Source: Nitrospirota bacterium (GTDB lineage: Bacteria > Nitrospirota > Thermodesulfovibrionia > Thermodesulfovibrionales > SM23-35). From it: DNA of 64,000 bases. The position numbers were made by a program, and so were the translations under genes. Shown here piece by piece: positions 1 to 6,942 of the stretch. The stretch is from assembly GCA_014859105.1 (NCBI GenBank), contig JACUUX010000004.1:41709-105708 (forward strand), written 5' to 3'. Numbering within the stretch: the stretch's first letter is position 1; each line of letters opens with the position of its first letter. Under the pieces are notes generated by a model that was given only the letters and a program-made list of their open reading frames with translations, had not been told where the DNA came from and made no database searches.

Positions 1-2
1 AG

Positions 3-1364
3 CGGCAGAGGTCAAAAGGTGAAGAGGCAGAAGTTAAGGCGTGGGCAGATATTAAATTGCCCATGTTCGAAATAGAAGCAGAAGGATACAGTGTTAAAAC
101 AGAATTTCTCGGATATGACTTTCTAGAAACAAATGCTGTCATTGAAGTTGTACTTGAAAAAGGCAGATTGGTGGATGAATTGAAAGAAGGTGAAGAGGGA
201 GAGCTTATTCTTAATAAAACGCCATTTTATGGAGAAGCTGGAGGTCAAATTGGGGATACAGGGACTATTAATTCTGAAAACTTGTCTGTATCGGTTATTG
301 ACACTAAAAGGGTAAATCATAACTTCATTGTTCATCATGTCAAGGTCATGAAAGGAATTGTAACAAAGGGTGCTGAAGTCACCTGTTCGGTCGATACCCA
401 AAGAAGAAAGGCAACAATGAAAAATCATACGTCGACACATCTACTGCATAAGGCACTTAGAATCACTCTCGGTGAGCACGTCAAACAATCAGGTTCAGTT
501 GTGAGTCCTGATAAACTGAGATTCGATTTTACACACTTTGATGCAATGACCGATGGAGAGATAAAAAAAACCGAAGATATTATCAATGAAAAAATATTAG
601 AAAATTTGCCAGTTAAAACGGAAATTATGAATATTGATGAAGCCATAAAAACAGGTGCAACAGCACTTTTTGATGAAAAATACGGTGAAGATGTCAGGGT
701 TGTTACAGTGGGAGATTTCAGCAAGGAACTCTGCGGTGGTACACATTGTAAGTCTACTGGTGAGATAGGATTATTTGTCGTACTCTCCGAAGGCAGTGTT
801 GCATCTGGAATAAGGAGAATTGAGGCAATAACAGCTAAAACAGCTTTCGATTATTTAAGACAGAAACAAGCTGAACTCGATGGAATTAAAAGTTTATTAA
901 AGACTGAAAACCCTCTGGATAGGATAGAAAAACTTATTAATGAAATTAAATTTTTGGAGAAAGAAAGCCAGAAACTCAAAACAGGCACCTCAAAAGATAT
1001 GATAGCAGATGCACTGAAAAACGCATACGAAATTGATGGAGTTAAGATTGTTAAAATGAGACAGGATGGACTTGATCATAATGAACTCCGTCTTTTGGCT
1101 GATAATATAAGGGATCGTCTTAAATCGGGTATAATTGTTGTTACATCAGTAAACAACAGCCAGGGTGCTATTGTATGCATGGTGACAAAAGACCTGAAAG
1201 ATAAATATAATGCAGGAGAAATAGTCAAAAACATATCAAAGATTGCGGGAGGCAGAGGTGGCGGTAAACCTGAAATGGCACAGGGAGGGACAAAAGACAT
1301 AGAAAAATTTAATATTGTTTTTGAATCTCTTTTTGATATTGTTAAAAAAACGGTCACATCTTAA
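3..1364 (+). CDS. alaS: Alanine--tRNA ligase, C-terminal part (runs in from the left edge)
   Basis: The frame is open from the first bases of the window, so the N-terminal catalytic and tRNA-binding domains lie to the left. What remains is the editing and C-Ala part. It has the zinc-type HTSTH motif of the editing domain, the matching CGGTHC motif about 100 residues later, a coiled-coil stretch, and the glycine-rich DHHA1 signature GGRGGGKPEMAQGG near the end. AlaRS charges tRNA-Ala in the cytosol, and this half hydrolyses Ser/Gly mischarged onto it. The domain order and C-terminal end look complete, and the identity is secure. A phasin-like gene follows 74 bases downstream. Confidence 0.96.
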   Translation, partial: RQRSKGEEAEVKAWADIKLPMFEIEAEGYSVKTEFLGYDFLETNAVIEVVLEKGRLVDELKEGEEGELILNKTPFYGEAGGQIGDTGTINSENLSVSVIDTKRVNHNFIVHHVKVMKGIVTKGAEVTCSVDTQRRKATMKNHTSTHLLHKALRITLGEHVKQSGSVVSPDKLRFDFTHFDAMTDGEIKKTEDIINEKILENLPVKTEIMNIDEAIKTGATALFDEKYGEDVRVVTVGDFSKELCGGTHCKSTGEIGLFVVLSEGSVASGIRRIEAITAKTAFDYLRQKQAELDGIKSLLKTENPLDRIEKLINEIKFLEKESQKLKTGTSKDMIADALKNAYEIDGVKIVKMRQDGLDHNELRLLADNIRDRLKSGIIVVTSVNNSQGAIVCMVTKDLKDKYNAGEIVKNISKIAGGRGGGKPEMAQGGTKDIEKFNIVFESLFDIVKKTVTS

Positions 1365-1438
1365 ACAACATAACCTTTTAACTTCCTGCACTCTTTTTAT
1401 AAAATAAATTCATAAATTCAAAGAAGAAGGAGGCTCTT

Positions 1439-1744
1439 ATGACTTTTTTTGATTTGATCAGGAACATGATGCTTGCAGGATTCGGTATCCAGGAAATGAT
1501 AAAAGAATTTTTAGATGACCTTGTAAAAAAAGGTGAACTGAGTGAGTCCCAGGGAGCAAAGCTATTCAAGGAATGGACTGAAAAAGCCGGAAAAACGTCT
1601 GAGCAATTAAGTAAAAACATGTCTGAAATGTTAACCAAGACCCTTGAAAAAATGAACCTTCCAACGAAAGAAGATATTGAAAGATTAAATAAAGAAGTTC
1701 AGTCACTTTCTGAAAGGATTAAAAAACTGGAAGGCCAGTCATAA
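1439..1744 (+). CDS. Phasin-family-like small coiled-coil protein
   Basis: A 101-residue protein with an excellent ribosome binding site (aaggagg) ahead of the ATG. The N-terminal ~30 residues are hydrophobic/amphipathic (FDLIRNMMLAGFGIQ). The rest is charged and predicted helical, ending in heptad-like repeats (around residues 80-98) typical of a coiled coil. This matches short phasin or PHA-granule-associated proteins (COG3937 type). Such proteins coat storage granules in some bacteria, but in organisms like this the role is often unknown, and no PHA synthase is visible here. The N-terminal fragment of a UbiB-type gene follows directly, a neighbour pairing I recall for this family. Family assignment is moderate and function is inferred. 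Confidence 0.6.
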   Translation: MTFFDLIRNMMLAGFGIQEMIKEFLDDLVKKGELSESQGAKLFKEWTEKAGKTSEQLSKNMSEMLTKTLEKMNLPTKEDIERLNKEVQSLSERIKKLEGQS

Positions 1745-1782
1745 GATTTATTTTTGTCGAACTTTCTTATAACAAACAACTT

Positions 1783-1893
1783 ATGCCCTTAGATTTATTT
1801 AAACTCAGGAGCACATACAAGAGTGTCGGAAGAGCCAGGAAGATCATCAATGTTTTTTTAAAGTATGGATTTGGCCGCATAAAGGAATGTTAA
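1783..1893 (+). pseudogene. N-terminal remnant of an ABC1/UbiB-type atypical kinase gene
   Basis: A 36-codon frame starts at ATG and stops at TAA. Its product includes LRSTYKSVGRARKIINVFLK followed by YGFGRIKE, which resembles the N-terminus of AarF/UbiB family proteins, just before the kinase-like domain. Everything after about residue 36 is gone, and the next gene begins 38 bases later. There is no good ribosome binding site. I read it as the 5' stump left by a deletion. A short independent peptide is possible but less likely. Confidence 0.5.
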
Positions 1894-1930
1894 GTGCGTA
1901 GCCGAGGGGTATTTTCGGGTAATTGACAAG

Positions 1931-2833
1931 ATGATATCTTCTATACATGAAATATTGTCTGATATAAGCGTAGAAAGACTGAAAGGTTACGTTAAATCGA
2001 TAGAAGGGTTGCGCCATGGCTGGGAAAATTATGACGAGATAGAGAAAAGGGCAAAATTTATTGAAAATACGTTCCGTTCTTTTGAACTCAAAGTTGAAAA
2101 TCAGTATTTATCTTTTCACGGAAAAACTTATCGCAACATAATTGCTACAATGGAAGGAATAAAAATAAACAGTGAAAATATCCTTTTAGGTGCTCATTAT
2201 GATGCTGCATGGGGCAGTCCAGGAGCTGATGACAATGGCAGCGGAGTAGCTGTATTACTTGAAGCCGCAAATATATTAAGCAAACAAAATTTTAATAAAA
2301 CAGTTCAATTTGTTGCATTTACCCTCGAAGAGCCTCAACCTCAAACGATTCATTTCTTGATAGGGAGTGATCATTTTGTGAAGGAGGCAAAGAAATCAAA
2401 AAAAAGATACGAAGCCGTATTTATACTTGAGTCAGTCGGGTATACAGATAAGGCCGAAGGAAGTCAGGTTGTCCCTATCTTTGTAAGGATACCGGTACCA
2501 AGAAAGGGCGATTTCCTTGGTATAATTGCAAATAGAAGGTCCAGGCACATAATGGACGCTTTTTACAGTATATCAAGGGAATATTCTCCTGAACTTAAAA
2601 TTGTAACATATAAAGTACCCTTATCAGGCCGCATAATACCGGAAACGAGATTCAGCGACCATGCGTCATTCTGGAATTACGGATACCCCGCTCTTATGCT
2701 GACTGATACAGCCATGTTCAGGAATCCTCACTATCATACCCACCGCGACAGTTTTGAAACGCTCGATTTCACTTTTATTTTTAATGTCACCAAAGCTGTA
2801 GTAAGTGTTATATTAATGCTCGGTAATAATTAA
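1931..2833 (+). CDS. M28-family zinc metallopeptidase (aminopeptidase-like)
   Basis: A 300-residue protein with the M28 metal-ligand pattern in order: HYD at 89-91, the bridging Asp in ADDNGSG (about 100), LEE at 132-134 (catalytic Glu and ligand), ESVG near 167, and the terminal His in YHTHRD (about 269). SDHASFW near 242-248 is also typical. M28 enzymes are co-catalytic two-zinc exopeptidases. No signal peptide is visible, so the protein is probably cytosolic, and its substrate is unknown. Its stop codon overlaps the stop of a decayed gene on the other strand, which marks an old deletion junction. Family is confident; specificity is not. Confidence 0.85.
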   Translation: MISSIHEILSDISVERLKGYVKSIEGLRHGWENYDEIEKRAKFIENTFRSFELKVENQYLSFHGKTYRNIIATMEGIKINSENILLGAHYDAAWGSPGADDNGSGVAVLLEAANILSKQNFNKTVQFVAFTLEEPQPQTIHFLIGSDHFVKEAKKSKKRYEAVFILESVGYTDKAEGSQVVPIFVRIPVPRKGDFLGIIANRRSRHIMDAFYSISREYSPELKIVTYKVPLSGRIIPETRFSDHASFWNYGYPALMLTDTAMFRNPHYHTHRDSFETLDFTFIFNVTKAVVSVILMLGNN

Positions 2834-3021
2834 CAATCCTTAACCAGTCCCCGGTCAACTTTATTAAAAAACCCAGCCTGTCCCGTAACTCTTGTCACTT
2901 CAGGATTCAGATCTTTCACCTTTCCATATATATCTTTATGAACTTCAAGAAATATTCTTCCCTTTTCTGTAATTGCAATTAAGTTTAAATTTACACTGTT
3001 ATCATAATAGTTGTAAAATAA
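2830..3021 (-). pseudogene. C-terminal remnant of an L,D-transpeptidase-like gene
   Basis: On the minus strand an open frame reads LIAITEKGRIFLEVHKDIYG and ends in FFNKVDRGLVKDC before TAA. This resembles the tail that follows the YkuD catalytic domain in many L,D-transpeptidases (a K/D-G-x-I-Y-x-E-V-H pattern). The catalytic HGT/SxGC part is missing: upstream the frame runs straight into the leader of the phosphoribosyltransferase gene, so the 5' part is deleted. The terminal residues also look shortened, and the stop overlaps the M28 stop on the opposite strand. The family call rests on a short stretch. Confidence 0.4.
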
Positions 3022-3056
3022 ATTATCTCCGCTAAATAAAAAGGAAGAAACGGCTT

Positions 3057-3695
3057 ATGGTTTATAAAGACAGAAAAGATGCTGGCAAATATCTTGCTTC
3101 TATGCTGACACAATACAAGGATAGAAAAGATACCATTATACTTGCCCTTCCAAGGGGTGGTGTTGTTGTTGGATATGAAGTTTCAAAGGCTCTTAACTGT
3201 CCACTTGATATTATAATAATAAGAAAAATAGGTTGTCCCGGGCAGCCTGAATTAGCCATAGGCGCGGTTTCCGAGACCGGCACTTTTGTTTTAAATGAAG
3301 ATATAATATCAGCCTATGGGGTTCCGGGGGAATATATAGAAAAGGAGATATCTAAACAGAAGAACGAAATATCAAGGAGAAAAACTTTATATCGCGATGG
3401 AAAAGATATTCCTTCACTTGATGGAAAGACTGTTATTCTTGTCGACGATGGCGTAGCAACAGGTGCAACTATTAAGGCAGCAATATCCACACTTAAAAAA
3501 GAAAACCTTGCAAGGCTTGTTGTAGCATTGCCTGTTTCATCAATACAGGCAAGCCGGGAGATTAAAAATATTGTAGATGAATGGGTTTGTCCTGAAACGC
3601 CTGAATGGTTTAGCGCTGTTGGTGAGTTCTATCAGGATTTTACACAGGTAAGCGATGAAGATGTAGTAGACATTTTGAAAAAGAAAGTTAAATGA
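3057..3695 (+). CDS. Predicted phosphoribosyltransferase (COG1926 type)
   Basis: A 212-residue type I PRTase-fold protein. It has an N-terminal LPRGG loop (31-35), the RKIGCPGQPELAIGAV segment (about 56-71) typical of this stand-alone family, and the PRPP-binding motif VILVDDGVATGAT (about 126-138). A ribosome binding site (ggaag) precedes the ATG by a few bases. These proteins are predicted to use PRPP, but their acceptor substrate is not established and they are often annotated only by fold. The gene converges on a PPC-domain gene on the other strand with 12 bases between, and no operon partner is evident. Confidence 0.85.
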   Translation: MVYKDRKDAGKYLASMLTQYKDRKDTIILALPRGGVVVGYEVSKALNCPLDIIIIRKIGCPGQPELAIGAVSETGTFVLNEDIISAYGVPGEYIEKEISKQKNEISRRKTLYRDGKDIPSLDGKTVILVDDGVATGATIKAAISTLKKENLARLVVALPVSSIQASREIKNIVDEWVCPETPEWFSAVGEFYQDFTQVSDEDVVDILKKKVK

Positions 3696-3707
3696 TAGAA
3701 TAACTTT

Positions 3708-4142
3708 TTAAAGTTTCAATAGTGTTAATCCTGATACGGGATCCAGCTCTCTCAGCGCATTGATACCTTCTATCTCGATTATAATAGACTCTATAACAAG
3801 GAACGTCTCGGAAGTTTCCCTCAGGCAACCAACCTTTACATTATCCCGCTTGCCAAATGCACCATGGAAATGAATTTTAGGGTCTTCCCCGTGGTAAAAA
3901 ATTGTACCGATACCGAGCATCTCATGACTTTCATTTATGTCGTTCCATACCGGCCTGGGGGGCATTTCATCCCTTTCAGGACCTACAACAACCCTTCCCT
4001 TTTTTAACCCTCCTATCAGATAAAAAATTGCATTCTTTACATTTTCTTTTTTTACTATACAAACAAGATTATTAAGAACATCCTCTCTGTCTTCGAATCT
4101 TGAGACTATTATCCTTCCAGCCCTTCCAACCTGATATTTCAT
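3708..4142 (-). CDS. PPC (DUF296) domain protein
   Basis: A 144-residue single-domain protein of the plant-and-prokaryote conserved (PPC/DUF296, COG1661) family. The hallmark HFHGAFG lies at about 91-97, preceded by the GIGTIFYHG strand and followed by a conserved Cys near 105. An aggaggt ribosome binding site sits just ahead of the ATG. Bacterial members form trimers and some are linked to DNA binding or metal coordination through the paired His residues, but their role is generally unknown. Downstream it converges on the phosphoribosyltransferase gene. Upstream lies a tract of decayed two-component genes, so its original operon context is lost. Confidence 0.8.
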   Translation of the reverse strand: MKYQVGRAGRIIVSRFEDREDVLNNLVCIVKKENVKNAIFYLIGGLKKGRVVVGPERDEMPPRPVWNDINESHEMLGIGTIFYHGEDPKIHFHGAFGKRDNVKVGCLRETSETFLVIESIIIEIEGINALRELDPVSGLTLLKL

Positions 4143-4199
4143 AAAACCTCCTGAAAATATTATAAAGAATCTGCAGTTTCCGGATAAGCTTCTTTTATT

Positions 4200-4549
4200 T
4201 CATATTTTATAACAACGGAAAGGATCTTTTAATGAAAAATATTGACTGGAATCTAAAACAACCCTTTGAAAGCAATGACGGCTCAATTCTACTTCACTAT
4301 GGGTTGCATTTCCTGAAAATGCTATGGCAGGAACACGGGGATTGAGTTTTTAATAATTTTTAAGGCATTTATACCATCGAGCCTGGGCATTTTAATATCA
4401 AACAGGAAAAAGTCATACGGCCTGTCAATGAAATTCAAAACTGCATCGACCCCGTCATTTACAAGATGCACAAAGTATTTTTCTTCCTCTTATTCTTTTT
4501 TTATGATAAGACCAAGGTTTTTATCGTCCCCTGCCAAAAGGATGTCCAA
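4200..4549 (-). pseudogene. Decayed response regulator (receiver domain)
   Basis: Minus-strand translation gives a clear CheY-like receiver in pieces. ILLAGDDKNLGLIIKKE is followed by an in-frame TAA, then VHLVNDGVDAVLNFIDRPYD and FFLFDIKMPRLDGINALKII with the phospho-acceptor Asp. A frameshift follows, then PAIAFSGNATHSEVE in the next frame, running to a TGA at 4200. At least one stop and one frameshift interrupt the gene, so it cannot make a normal receiver. The decayed sensor kinase fragment at 4963-5360 is on the same strand and was probably its partner. Confidence 0.75.
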
Positions 4550-4841
4550 AAAAATTCCCCTTTCGAAAATTCCCTATATTATTGCTTTTATTATCTAAAT
4601 ATTTCTTTACTATGTTAATCAATTTTATCTGCTCAATTGTTTTAATCCCTGCAATCTCGGCACAGGTAGTAAATCCCTCTCCAAAGAAAAAGGATTCACA
4701 GTCTTTTATATGCCTATCATCGAATAAGTCCTCAACAGATTGTAAAATTATAGCCTCTGCAAGCTTCGTCAGATAGTTTTTTCTCTTCTTTTTAATTATG
4801 CCTCTGTTGCTTAACTCATTTTTAATGGCTAAAGATATCAT
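4521..4841 (-). CDS. Hypothetical protein between two decayed two-component genes
   Basis: A 106-codon frame. It is lysine-rich near the N-terminus (IIKKKRKNYLTKLAEAIILQ) and has a middle DLFDDRHIKDCESFFFGEGF segment that looks like genuine protein, with hydrophobic/charged periodicity. No family is recognised. The last ~10 codons are out of frame over the start of the receiver remnant, so the natural 3' end may be altered. No convincing ribosome binding site is seen ahead of the ATG. It may be an intact small gene or another decaying one. The 120 bases upstream hold nothing recognisable. Confidence 0.4.
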   Translation of the reverse strand: MISLAIKNELSNRGIIKKKRKNYLTKLAEAIILQSVEDLFDDRHIKDCESFFFGEGFTTCAEIAGIKTIEQIKLINIVKKYLDNKSNNIGNFRKGNFFGHPFGRGR

Positions 4842-4962
4842 ATATAAATTACAAGCAAGAATGGTGCCAAATTAGATTATGTTGATTTGACTATCTTTAA
4901 TAACTTGATGAAGGCAAAATTGTGAGGAAAAAAGCCATATTATATGGAATTTTGCCCTGAGA

Positions 4963-5360
4963 TTATAGAGGAAAGGTTATTGTAAAAGTAGCTCCTTTTC
5001 CATTCTCTGAAAATACGTCTATATTGCCTCTATTATCGGAAATCAACTTTTTTTGCTATAGAGACCCCGGGACCTATCCCACCTTTTTCAGACCCCGTTG
5101 TAAAAAAGGGGTCAAGGATTTTGCTTAGATTAACCTGTGATATACCAGACCCCGTATCTCTGATTTTTATGAATAAATCTTTATCGTCAATTCCTGTATC
5201 TATTGTTAAAGTTCTCCTGTCTTACATTGCGTCAATAGCATTGACAATAATTGACAGTAGGATCTGTCTTAACTCGCCTTCGCTCGCTTTTACAGTCGAC
5301 ATAGCTTTGTAATTCTTAATGACTTCAATATTCTTTAATCTACCCTGAAATCCTAAATAG
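4963..5360 (-). pseudogene. Decayed sensor histidine kinase (ATPase domain remnant)
   Basis: Read on the minus strand this is the C-terminal half of a sensor kinase. It has an N box (GELRQILLSIIVNAIDAM) followed by an in-frame stop, then the G1 box (IRDTGSGIS), the F box (ILDPFFTTGSEKGG), a G2-like GPGVSIAKK, and the terminal strand GNIDVFSENGKGATFTITFP. A one-base expansion in an A run shifts frame after SIAKK. The dimerisation domain with the phospho-His and any sensor domain are missing; upstream the sequence runs into a zinc-ribbon gene. It is clearly non-functional and pairs with the receiver remnant at 4200-4549. Confidence 0.8.
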
Positions 5361-5369
5361 ATTAAACCA

Positions 5370-5537
5370 TCAGGATTTTTTACTAGTTTTAGAATAGAAA
5401 AGAGTCAGCTTCTTGTTTACATTGTCGCTTTGACATTTGGAACATCTGATTTTCGGATTTGATTCAAATTCTTTTATCGAAAGAAAAACCAAGAATTCGC
5501 TCCCACAATCTTTACAAATATATTCATAAACTGGCAT
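5370..5537 (-). CDS. FmdB-type zinc-ribbon small protein
   Basis: A 55-residue protein starting MPVYEYICKDCG, the classic start of FmdB-family regulatory/zinc-ribbon proteins, with a second CxxC (RCSKC) near 31-35 to complete a four-Cys zinc site. It ends YSKTSKKS, which looks like a natural terminus for the family. An unusually strong aggaggggg ribosome binding site sits five bases before the ATG. The family was named from formamidase-linked genes, and its function is not known in general. Directly downstream on the same strand is the kinase remnant. Confidence 0.8.
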   Translation of the reverse strand: MPVYEYICKDCGSEFLVFLSIKEFESNPKIRCSKCQSDNVNKKLTLFYSKTSKKS

Positions 5538-5594
5538 AAATACCCCCTCCTGTCAATGGCTTAAGAGTATTAAGGATAGTTAGTATATAGAATA

Positions 5595-6839
5595 TCATAA
5601 TATACCTTTTAAATCATCACCCTGTACAGGACCATAAACCGTTAGTGAAAAATATTCCTCTTTAACGAGTTTTTCAGCTAATTCTTTGACCTGTTTCAAT
5701 TTTATTGAATCAATCTCCTGTATAATCTCCCCGGGAGAAATATATTTCCCATAATATATTTCCTGCCGGGCTATATTGTTCATACGGCTGCTTGTTGATT
5801 CAAGTCCAAGAATTATATTGCCTTTAAGCTGGTTTTTCGCTCTCTGGAGTTCAGTTTCACTGACGGTATCTTTTAAATTGTTCATCTCTTTTAATATAAG
5901 CTCTAAAACCTCACGCACTTTTTTTCTGCTTACACCGGCATAAACACCCCAAAGACCGGTATCAAAGTATGAGCCTGCAAACGAATATATTGAATATGCA
6001 AGCCCTCTTTTTTCCCTTATCTCCTGAAACAGTCTTGAGCTTACACCCGCACCAAAGATGGTATTAAGAGCAAAGAGGTTATAACGTTCTTTACTTGAGT
6101 AAGGCAGGCCGTTTACACCCAGACACATATGTGCCTCTGAGAGGTCTTTATTGAATACATCCACTTTATTTTGAAAAGGAGGCGGTTTTCCTCTTTCAGG
6201 TTCTGATCCTCTTCGCAGATCACCGAGATTTTTATCTAAAAGGTTAATTAGTATTCCATGTTCAAAATTCCCTGAACATGATATAACTATATCCTTTGTG
6301 CCATAATATTTTCGTATATGTGATATAAGATCATCCCGTTTAAATGACCTTATTGTTTCCCTCCTTCCCAGAACTGGCTGACCCAGTCCGGTATGTCCCC
6401 AGATGGTCTGATTGAAGAGGTCGTGAACATAATCATCGGGTGAATCTTCAACCATTTTTATTTCCTCTTTTACTATCTTTTTCTCTTTCTCTATATCTTC
6501 TTCCGGAAACGTCGAATTCAGAAAAATATCAGATAATAAATCAAGGCCTTTTTCGAGGTACTCGTCAAGAACCTTTACATAAAATGTTGTTGTCTCTCTT
6601 GATGTGAATGCATTCAGTTCTCCTCCGAGAGAATCAATCTCGAATGCGATGTCTTTTGCACTACGTTTTTTTGTGCCCTTAAAAAACATGTGTTCGAGGA
6701 AATGCGATATGCCATTTTTTTCGGGTGTCTCGTATCTGGAACCAACCTTTACCCAGATACCGAGAACAACTGAACGCATATTCTTTAATGTTTCCATTAC
6801 AACCGGCAGCTCATTTGATAAATGTTCTTTTGAAAACAT
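5595..6839 (-). CDS. M16 (pitrilysin-type) processing peptidase
   Basis: A 414-residue M16 metallopeptidase with the inverted zinc motif HFLEH (His46, catalytic Glu49, His50). About 75 residues further on lies the acidic EKEKKIVKEEIKMVEDSPDD segment carrying the third ligand Glu. The C-terminal half holds the R/Y substrate-cleft motif (GLAYSIYSF). This single-subunit size equals the PqqL/YmxG/MPP-beta-like enzymes commonly found right after pnp in bacteria, and the same order pnp-peptidase is seen here. It is probably cytosolic, degrading peptides. A terminator-like hairpin separates it from pnp, and its own ribosome binding site is weak. Confidence 0.88.
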   Translation of the reverse strand: MFSKEHLSNELPVVMETLKNMRSVVLGIWVKVGSRYETPEKNGISHFLEHMFFKGTKKRSAKDIAFEIDSLGGELNAFTSRETTTFYVKVLDEYLEKGLDLLSDIFLNSTFPEEDIEKEKKIVKEEIKMVEDSPDDYVHDLFNQTIWGHTGLGQPVLGRRETIRSFKRDDLISHIRKYYGTKDIVISCSGNFEHGILINLLDKNLGDLRRGSEPERGKPPPFQNKVDVFNKDLSEAHMCLGVNGLPYSSKERYNLFALNTIFGAGVSSRLFQEIREKRGLAYSIYSFAGSYFDTGLWGVYAGVSRKKVREVLELILKEMNNLKDTVSETELQRAKNQLKGNIILGLESTSSRMNNIARQEIYYGKYISPGEIIQEIDSIKLKQVKELAEKLVKEEYFSLTVYGPVQGDDLKGIL

Positions 6840-6884
6840 AATTCAAGTGTACAAATGGTCCAATTCGAACCGGAAAATAATCAT

Positions 6885-6918
6885 AAAAAAGAGGGGATAT
6901 CCACGATCCATCCCCCCT
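6885..6918 (-). terminator. Rho-independent terminator after pnp
   Basis: On the minus strand a G/C-rich hairpin (arms ggggat and atcccc around ggatcgtgg) is followed by a tail with six T residues. It lies 25 bases after the pnp stop, so rpsO-pnp transcripts probably end or attenuate here before the peptidase gene. Confidence 0.65.
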
Positions 6919-6942
6919 TTAGACATAAATCTTATCGCATCC

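Noticed and set aside
1076..1357. Minus-strand frames under alaS (also 123-440, 425-724)
   Set aside because: They are antisense shadows of the strong alaS frame, without ribosome binding sites or family matches.
5121..5312. Plus-strand 63-codon frame
   Set aside because: It is the shadow of the decayed kinase ATPase domain, which reads well on the other strand.
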